Shown: piece by piece, positions 28,335-64,000 of the stretch | How the letters are laid out: every line of letters begins with the position of its first letter | Position numbering within the stretch: the stretch's first letter is position 1 | DNA from: Chondrilla cf. caribensis | Taxonomy: Eukaryota > Porifera > Demospongiae > Chondrillida > Chondrillidae | Length of the DNA: 64,000 nucleotides | Reading direction: 5' to 3' | NCBI GenBank assembly: GCA_964020155.1 | Contig: OZ026553.1 | Location: forward strand, 1,864,979-1,928,978 | Position numbers and translations under genes: made by a program | The notes under the pieces: model-generated | The model's input: the letters and a program-made list of their open reading frames with translations, nothing else | The model's database searches: none | What the model was told of the DNA's origin: nothing

Positions 28335-29527
28335 TAGACATGATTCGCTTGTGTAGGTTTGCTGTGTGCTTTTGAATATTAAATGTCGTAATGATATAAG
28401 ACAATAATAATAATAATAATAATTATGATAATATGCATACTACTATCGCTTATTTACAGTCTTATATACTATAATATATTATTATAGTACTGTGATAGTT
28501 ATGAATAATAAGATAATAATTTTGATATACATATTTTCAATATACACATGTATATAATACGTACATAATATATATCATGGAGAATATGTGTAATATGAAG
28601 GCACTTTACTGTATAATTATGTATATTATTAATATACGTCGATGACAGAATGAATTGATCTATAATATATATATAATGTTGATCTCGCCGTCTACCGTAG
28701 GAATTTCACACTGAAACGTATATCCTGCAGTATAATACATATAGTATATTACGGGTATACTGGTACACTGGTGATGTGCTGTAGATGTCAGGTTTACTAT
28801 AATATCATATTATACGTATTTATGACAATTATGAATGAATTCTATGGCTTTCACCCCTAGTGTATGTACTTTGCTCTGTCACTTTTCATACAAGTCCTCC
28901 CCACACCCTATTCCATTGTTGAGATATGTTTTTATCCTACTACATACATAATATTATATATATACACATGTAGATCTCTTAAGCTCTGGGAGATTTTCAT
29001 TGAATCTGACGTATGTATACGTAGTTTAAATTTCTAGAATGTAGGTGTTCGCCAGCACTGGTCCATTTCAATTATGATCATTAAAATTCATACATTAGTT
29101 TATATCATGTTTATTTAGCATGAATTTGACCCTTCGATCCGCGTGTACAGTCATGTGTATTAATATTATACCTACTTTTACATAATATATATACATACCC
29201 TATGGATGTTTCATAATAATATGTATTATGTGCGTATGATATTATTATACCACCTATTCTGCAATTATTCTTTTGCATTTTATATACCATAACAGATGGA
29301 CATCACGTAATCATGGTTACATTCTTATGCATTATAATCATCAGCACATACAGGTGTGATAAAAACATTAATGACATTAGCAAACATGATCGGGGTGAAT
29401 TTACGCTATTGATTACAATCGACCATGAGAATCCGTAAACCTTGTATTGTACAGAAATTTATACCTAGAGGTGTCATGTATGAGTTACGTGAGTACTTGG
29501 GATATTAGATTAAGCTATATAAAGCTC
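28335..29527. other. AT-rich intergenic region after paralog 5
   Basis: Contains the 3'UTR of paralog 5 (GAATATTAAATGTCGTAATGA plus TAA repeats), then about 1 kb of AT-rich sequence with TATA-rich runs. No gene or array is seen. Confidence 0.6.
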
Positions 29528-29896
29528 CTAAGCTTCGGCAGTGGCCACGTCCTTGGGGGTGTCTCCTTGAGCTGTGTCCCCGTCAATTTTCTTGGTGGTG
29601 GTCTTTGATTCGTCCTCCGTGTCTTTAGCAGCCTCGTTGTCCTCTTTGGGCTTCTTGGATGCTATCTCTGCCTCCACTTCGTTGTTCTGCTCGGTGCTCC
29701 TGGTACGCTTGTCTCCCAATTCGGCCTTCTCCTCTGATTTTTCTTCAGATTCCTTGTCACACTTGTCGTCCATGTTGTCCTGGTCCTCTGAAGCCTGTTT
29801 ATCCTCCTCGCCAGCCTCCACTTTACTCTCCTCTTTCTCTTCCTGTGTCTCCTCAGTCGGTTCAACTACTTCCTGCTTCTGTTCATTGTCGGCCAT
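29528..29896 (-). CDS. Small highly acidic, prothymosin-like protein (122 aa)
   Basis: One reverse-strand exon from the ATG at 29896 to TAG/TAA-type stop at 29528. The product starts MADNEQKQEVVEPTEE, is made almost only of Glu, Asp, Lys, Ser, Thr, Gln and Ala, has no hydrophobic segment, a basic KRTR patch near residue 68 and SKKPK near 85, and ends KDVATAEA. Such composition, length and KKPK-like basic patch resemble prothymosin/parathymosin and other disordered nuclear chromatin-associated proteins, but low-complexity proteins match each other easily. A good acceptor (CTCACATGTTAG) lies 15 bases before the ATG, so a 5'UTR exon probably exists upstream; I could not place it. In-frame upstream codons to 29989 include more Met codons but would add a hydrophobic string across that acceptor and are rejected. 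Confidence 0.55.
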   Translation of the reverse strand: MADNEQKQEVVEPTEETQEEKEESKVEAGEEDKQASEDQDNMDDKCDKESEEKSEEKAELGDKRTRSTEQNNEVEAEIASKKPKEDNEAAKDTEDESKTTTKKIDGDTAQGDTPKDVATAEA

Positions 29897-32800
29897 TTCG
29901 TCTCCTAACATGTGAGGAAATGGTACATACGTATGTAAGTGTATGTGATTAAACATACAGGGAATGTATATATAGAAAATTGGATGCATGTACGTATGTA
30001 CATGTGAGTATTGTTGATTGCCAACCAGTTACAAATTTTTAAACGGAAGCTAAATTATAGTGCACATGTGTGTCAGATACTGTATGTACATTATGAATGA
30101 TTGGGGTGGTGTGGGTTACATTGAGATGCAGTGGTCAAATAAAACACCTGGAACTAACATGACCAATGTGTACGGTGTGAGGATGAGTCCCAATGAAATG
30201 ATAGAGTCACCCGACTGATCTGGTTGTGTTGAGAATACAGGTGAGTTTCGGGATGCTCGTTTCGTTCGATCTGCACTACATACGTACCACCTCTCATGCA
30301 AGCCTAGTTTCACAGTTGTTGACACACATGCAGGTATGTCGCCACTTTGACTGTCCACCAAAAGCTGGTAAATATTAAGTGTGTAAAATATAATGGCCTA
30401 CTTCAGTAGGACCTCAGTTAAGACTACTTCAGTAATAATACTGTCTTTCTTTCTCCAGGGAAGTCCACCTCACTAGTGGGACCACTTCTACTCATCCAAT
30501 ACAAGTACGTACATACATAGATGACATAAATAGTAAGATTTTACTGTATGATCACTTTTCAGTCAAGGATACAGTGTTACACACACAAAAAAAAACAACA
30601 ACACATACTCTCAGGTGTGGATTTGATTATGCCTCTGCCTGTTGTTATCAACAAAGTCCTCCAGCATACATAATATTATTATGTCTAGGTTATCATGTTT
30701 GTGGAGTATGAATGTGATTTGTATTTATTAGGTATGAATACAATTAATGTGATAACCAAATCACACACTCCAATCCAATTTAATATGCACTGGTATGGCT
30801 TGAATAACCAAAGTGGAACCTCTACAAAAGGACACTCCAACTGAGGACAGAATAGGAAATATGTACGTACCTCCCTACAAAGGACACTCCTATAGAGACC
30901 AAAATGGACTGTCCTATAGTTCTAGTACATTTTTCACCTCCGAAGAGAGGGAAATTTCTCTACAGTGGACAAAAGGTAGGTCCCAATGTGGTACTCAACT
31001 GTGCCTTCTGTTGGCAATTGGTGTACAATGCCACCTTATGTACGTATGAAAGAGTCACAGAAACATTTGATTACAATTCCTCCATTCCTTGGTTTTAACG
31101 TGTAAATGTTCTGTGTTGATAATGGCCATAGAAAGGGTCAATCTGTAACTATAGGTACATGGAGTGAGTATTGGATTCAATTATACCTGTGAATCGTACA
31201 ATAAAAACAAGGAACAATCCCAAAAATAAACATGATAAAATTTACAATAACTTTCACGTGTGGGCACAAGTTCCAATTGGGAGAATATAGTAAAATTTTC
31301 ATTTCTGCTTATCATCCATTTCCCAAAAGCCGAGGTATACAAAACAAATTTACAGCACCTAATGCACCTTGCCCAGTGCAAACAGGAGAACCATTCCAAG
31401 AAATTTTTACAAAGATCAAACACAATAATATATGTACATGAATACAACAGGACATTTGCTACCTGGAGTATAAAGTACGTATGTACGTATGTATGTATGT
31501 CAATTACCAGAAATTGTATGTAGTAACTATACAATAAACAACTACAGTGGAACCTCTCCATATGTGACACATTGGGACCAAATAATTTGTCCACTGTAGA
31601 GAGGTTGTCCACTCTTCAGAGGTGAAAAATGTATCAGTGCTATAGGAAAATCTATTTTTAGTGCCTTACAGTGTCCTTTGTAGGGAGGTAATTTCTATGG
31701 TGTCCTTTATTGGGAGAGTCCTCTAATAGAAGTTCGACTGTATAACAAATATAACACATAACAAAAATGCACATATTTACGTAGTGAATTCCCCACCAAC
31801 ACACAAGCTGTGATACACAAATTGGCACAGCGTGTTACTGTGTATGCCGAATACAATGTGTATACACAAACACGTTTCTATATTGTTCGAACTTGAATAA
31901 AACCAATGCATTGTGTTCTCTACATGTAAACTTGCACACGACAGCTCCAAATTGTCTCTCCCAAGTGATGGTACATTACACTTATCACTTTAACTACACA
32001 GGCTCACAGAAAACTATTTCAGGTACATACGTATACATATACGTGCGTACATATACGTATACATACTAGGAGATTGACGCACGAGTTAACAATCAATTGG
32101 TTAGTAGGTACTCATAATTGATTTGAAAATTACAGCCGGTTCCCAGCATCATCGAATCATATTACATTTCCATGTACGTACGTACGTCATACTTCAAATG
32201 GTGGAGAGATGCATAGATCCCTTGCTAGTCTAAGTACTTACTTTAATATACAAGTACGTATATTGTATAGGTATCATGTAGTTGAGTACAGATATTGCAA
32301 TATGCCTACCAACTTAGTGTAGAGAGAATGTCCCTTCAGCAGGGTCATGGAACCTATGAAGGGACGAATTGTGTGCTTCACCATAACATTAAGGAGGTTT
32401 GCACAAATGATGAATGCCTATGTATACGAGTGATTAACACAAACTGCTTTAGTGAGGACATGTGTGGGAGGTTGTAGCATTTAGAATAAACTACCACATG
32501 TTCCATCCAAACTGTGAAAATGGACAACCCAGAATGCATATTATTATGGTACCTACATTCGTACACATGAACCCAAGATGTGCAATGTAGAAGAACAATT
32601 GACAGGAGTTTATGCATTGTCACTACTAGATTATGTCACCACATCCTACCTCATCAATGGACTACAGCTGGCTGAGCATGTGCTGTAATCAGATTGATCA
32701 AATAGAGAGATACCTATGTAAGTATATAGCAGACATACGTACGTACGTACATACTATGTGCATACTACCGGTGTATGCTGAGAGATACTGTACATCATGT

Positions 32801-33776
32801 CTGTGACCATCTCATGTTTGACGTAAATTATTAAAAAAGGACTACATACAATGCCCATCATGAATCAGTTATCATTTCCAAGGTAAATAATGAATGACTA
32901 ATTATCGCAACAAACTGAAAACTTACAAATTACACTTTGTACACCTTTGGACAGACCAGTAGTTACATGCGCATGTATACTTTAGGGTTTGAATATGAAG
33001 ATCTGTAATAGTTTACAATTATTGTACTTGTGAAAACTGAAGACTATGAAGTATTTCGTGTGGTCAGGTTTCCATCCAATTTCTTTTGAAAGAGACACTA
33101 ACAGCTTGTACAGATTCTGCAGGAAAGACGTCTTAACCACTAGAATTACTTGAGCCTGTATTGAAATTAAAAACTGTGCTTCAGGGAAGGGGGGAAATAC
33201 GGAGCAGTTCTCTGTGGACATAACTACAGGGTTAGAATATTCCCTTTCATCAACTGGGAATTCCTACACAAACATTGTCATGACTCAGGGACTACAGGGA
33301 GATAGCTTCCTGTGAAAAATTGAGACACTCCATCAAACAGGAACAATGCATTGTTGTACCCAGGAAGTGAGAGGGTGGCCAAACCACAATGGTTTCATGA
33401 ATGTCCATCAGAATAACAATATCTCTCAGGCTCATTCTGAATTCCACATCTTATCAGTCGACACCAGGAAAGTAATGTGCATTCTTGAACAACCATAAAA
33501 TCACCAAGGAGCAACACAGCTATCTGATTAGAGATGGGTGCCACTCTGTACTCCATTAATGGCATTTCCTCTTCTCACACCAACTCATAAATGCCATTAT
33601 CAAGAGTTTCAATATTAGCACGCCCACAAGTACATCACAAGTAATACAAGGAACAACACAAAAGTGACAGGCTATTACGTACATTGTTAAATAATTATGT
33701 ATTATAATTCAATACACACAGAGTGAGAGACACGTGTACAGACAAATAAGTTGAAAATCTTGCATTTATTCTAGAT
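29897..33776. other. Intergenic region with interspersed repeats
   Basis: No convincing gene. Two members of a repeat family are present: about 30805-31000 (inverted orientation) and about 31552-31745, with ends like GTGGAACCTCT and internal GGACACATTGGGACCA; relatives occur at 49135-49300, 49490-49690 and 53160-53362. The rest is AT-rich with GTACGTAC runs. The reverse-strand open stretch at 31181-31612 is low in coding character and overlaps a repeat edge. Confidence 0.5.
30195..30240 (+). promoter_or_regulatory. Possible alternative 5'UTR exon end with splice donor
   Basis: GTGTTGAGAATACAG is followed by GTGAGTTTCGGGATG. The same junction with few changes (GTGTTAAGAATACAG, then GTGAGTATCAGGATG) ends the proposed BRSK 5'UTR exon at 35015. 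Two related exon ends with strong donors on the same strand suggest alternative first exons or a duplicated promoter. No transcript evidence is available here. Confidence 0.3.
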
Positions 33777-34190
33777 TCACTCTACAATGAGATACTGAAT
33801 ATGCGACATTTCACTCAATTCACTGTTTTTTGCCCTTAGTACTCGATAACGGAAGATATGTGTTTCAATTGCGAACACAATTTCCCGAGCTCGTGCAAAT
33901 GTATCAACGGAATACGACGGCCGTATCAGTCTTGTTACACGTTCCATTACAAAAAGAATCATCCTACTGGACATATACGAGTATCTCAGGGAATATGTAT
34001 GTACTGTACATGTTTGTGTGTGTGGAACCAGCCTCCAAGAATGAATCGGATTCGCAATCAATTACACATACAAACTGTTTGTGGTCGAAGGGTGACCACT
34101 GCTGCTTACACAACACCTCACCAATCACCACTACGGACGGGATAAGGCGCCAACACGCAGGAAATATTATTACAAAAAACATCAACAGCG
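33777..34190 (-). CDS. Possible unrecognised gene fragment on the minus strand
   Basis: Two open stretches read like protein on the reverse strand. One (about 34180-34010) starts MFFVIIFPACWRLIPSVVVI, a signal-peptide or membrane-like start followed by several Cys. The other (about 34000-33777) reads MILFVMERVTRLIRP..ARAREIVFAIETHIFRYR and ends at a TGA. They could be joined by an intron, but I could not find a donor/acceptor pair in phase. No family is recognised. This may be chance. Confidence 0.2.
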
Positions 34191-34900
34191 ATTTACAGGA
34201 AACAACATCAAACCAGCGAAAACGATAATAAAGTAGCAGATGAGTGTACTGTTATCCCTTGTACAAGTATAGATTACAGATTGTGGCAAATGAGAACTAT
34301 AAAAGCTGACGGAATAATACATTCACTAAAACAACTGTGAACTCATTCTCACATAACTTAATTCGCAAATGACTACAAGTATACGTCACAGACAACTTCA
34401 AATCTTTCACCAAGTACATTATCAATGATTACAGGCAACACTCACTAATGGTTGTGAATGGAATTTCTGCTGTGCGAAATACGCGGGAGAGATTGAGACT
34501 CTAAAGGAAGGAGAAAAAACTACGTAGTTATCGAGACACGTTATTCTGCTAATTGCTGAGAAGTAGGTACAGAAAAGGTACCTTTGGTGGCGTTTTAAGT
34601 AGAGCTTCGAGCGTCTTTTAGAAGACTAAGAAGTTTAACTGCTGGAGTGTTAGCACCTGTGGTCAACGTCAGGAAACCGCCAGTTGCGCGAGGAATACAG
34701 TGAATTCTATGAATATCGTTATTGCATTCGCAGTAACTATGAATATCGTTACGACCCCTGCTATCGCTGTGAATATCGTTAAGAAGGCGGGACCGGCGAA
34801 GGGGTCTATCCTGTAATTAGCAAAATGGGGCGGAAGGGGGCGTGCCAGTTGAGCTCCATTAGAGCTAACCGTTAATAGGCAGCGGAAAGTACGTGGATCA
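34191..34900. other. GC-richer region before the BRSK 5'UTR exon
   Basis: CpG density rises here compared with the flanks. TATGAATATCGTTA-like sequence occurs three times (34708, 34738, 34769). It is probably part of the upstream regulatory region of BRSK. No gene is assigned. Confidence 0.4.
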
Positions 34901-35581
34901 GAGATATCATATCGATTCGATCGTCACATCGACCAGCTGGTGCATATTCGCATTTTGAGGATTTCTGTAGCGATTTTTAGTTAGGCTGTTGTTGTTTCGT
35001 GTGTTAAGAATACAGGTGAGTATCAGGATGCAAGTTTTCGTCTGTACTCCACCAAAGCACGTGTGACTTCCATGTACACTGTTTACCAAATGTTTTACAT
35101 TTTTAGACGCAAGTCTTAATCTTTGTACTGCTTCATTTGTCTCACCGTCTACTGTATCCTCCGAGACGCTATAAGTATAGACTAGCTAACGGCGGTACAC
35201 TTTCTGTGTGCGGCAAATACTTCGCTCAGCTGTCCCACGAAGACCGGTGGGATAAGGTCCTCTAAGCTCACCGTGAAGTAGCTTCCTACAACGGGACTAG
35301 TACCTACATCACAGACTATTCTGTTTCCGATATACTCGACAATGTCCAAATATCGTAGAAGATCATCTTCTTCTAGGTTAGCTTCTTGGTGAATGTGACC
35401 TTGGATGGGTGTACGCGTGTATTTCTTCCCAGCGAATATATATATACGAGACGCCCGCGTAGTCTGTAATGGCTATAAGTTAGCCCATTGCGAGCAGTAG
35501 AGAAGCTTCACTCTTGTGTGTTTTTCGCTGTAACATGATCTCTCTTTCGCGTTTCTTGCTCCTTTCAGTCTTCAATTCGCG
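34901..35581 (+). promoter_or_regulatory. BRSK promoter and 5'UTR exon with a 5'UTR intron
   Basis: A strong donor (AATACAG|GTGAGT) at 35015/35016 and a strong acceptor (pyrimidine tract TTTCTTGCTCCTTTCAG ending at 35568) frame a 553-bp intron that ends 13 bases before the BRSK ATG at 35582. A TATA run (GAATATATATATACG, about 35434-35449) inside that interval could instead drive a short leader. An ATG at 35535 lies in another frame; splicing of the intron would remove it. Which promoter is used cannot be told from sequence. Confidence 0.5.
34907..35472 (-). pseudogene. Two abutting antisense open frames, possibly one frameshifted coding remnant
   Basis: On the reverse strand 35472-35182 is open (97 codons, without a Met start) and contains EANLEEDDLLRYLDIVEYIG. 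It ends in TAG, and 35185-34907 is open directly after in another frame (93 codons, containing NEAVQRLRLASKNVKHLVNS). One small indel would join them. Composition looks protein-like, but the region is also the presumed BRSK promoter and 5'UTR, and no family is recognised. Confidence 0.25.
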
Positions 35582-63912
<28,331 letters not shown>

Positions 63913-64000
63913 GTACTCATAATACAATCACTCATGTATTGTGTAATGGTGTATTATTTATATTAAAATACTGCAGCATAGCAACATAGTGACACTTATG

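Noticed and set aside
31181..31612. 143-codon minus-strand frame
   Set aside because: Overlaps an interspersed repeat edge, Cys/Tyr/His-rich composition typical of translated GTACGT runs, no homologue recognised.

Overview
This is a piece of an intron-rich animal nuclear genome. The best guess is a sponge or another early-branching marine invertebrate. The evidence is multi-exon genes with GT..AG introns, an animal-specific BRSK/SAD kinase gene, many (CA)n/(TG)n microsatellites, short inverted-repeat elements and minisatellites in introns. There are no operons, bacterial promoters, tRNAs, rRNAs or CRISPR arrays. The species cannot be fixed from the sequence alone.

Left half (1-28.3 kb): a tandem cluster of at least five paralogous genes. 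Three lie on the minus strand (paralog 1 cut by the left edge at 1-325, paralog 2 at 1647-10702, paralog 3 at 11171-18085) and two on the plus strand (paralog 4 at 18450-22532, paralog 5 at 23622-28334). Paralogs 3 and 4 are head to head across a 364-bp shared promoter region. I reconstructed every exon; phases agree and all four complete genes give one open product of 684, 666, 612 and 614 aa. The large first exon encodes a four-transmembrane channel-like domain of the innexin/pannexin/LRRC8 type, with two cysteines in each extracellular loop. The later exons encode a conserved cytoplasmic domain of about 250 aa that reads like a Rossmann-type (class I methyltransferase-like) fold. This fusion is the most unusual thing in the window and I know of no described counterpart. 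A relic last exon at 1032-1238 shows that the block 'last exon + promoter + next first exon' was copied as a unit. Introns of the cluster hold a decayed Crypton-like tyrosine recombinase, a terminal-inverted-repeat element carrying a RecQ-like fragment, a long fold-back element, several MITEs and minisatellites, one of them grown out of a splice donor.

Middle (28.3-35.5 kb): mostly AT-rich intergenic DNA with interspersed repeats, a small very acidic prothymosin-like gene on the minus strand (29528-29896), some weak antisense open frames, and the probable promoter and 5'UTR exon of the kinase gene.

Right half (35.58-63.91 kb): one plus-strand gene, a BRSK (SAD/brain-selective kinase) orthologue, with 17 coding exons reconstructed here (507 aa). 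It covers the kinase domain, UBA-like region and the conserved WRxRL..SFGSP segment. The C-terminal KA1-like part lies beyond the right edge. Its introns, including a 12.7-kb intron 1, are filled with microsatellites and minisatellites; several start within a few bases of splice donors.
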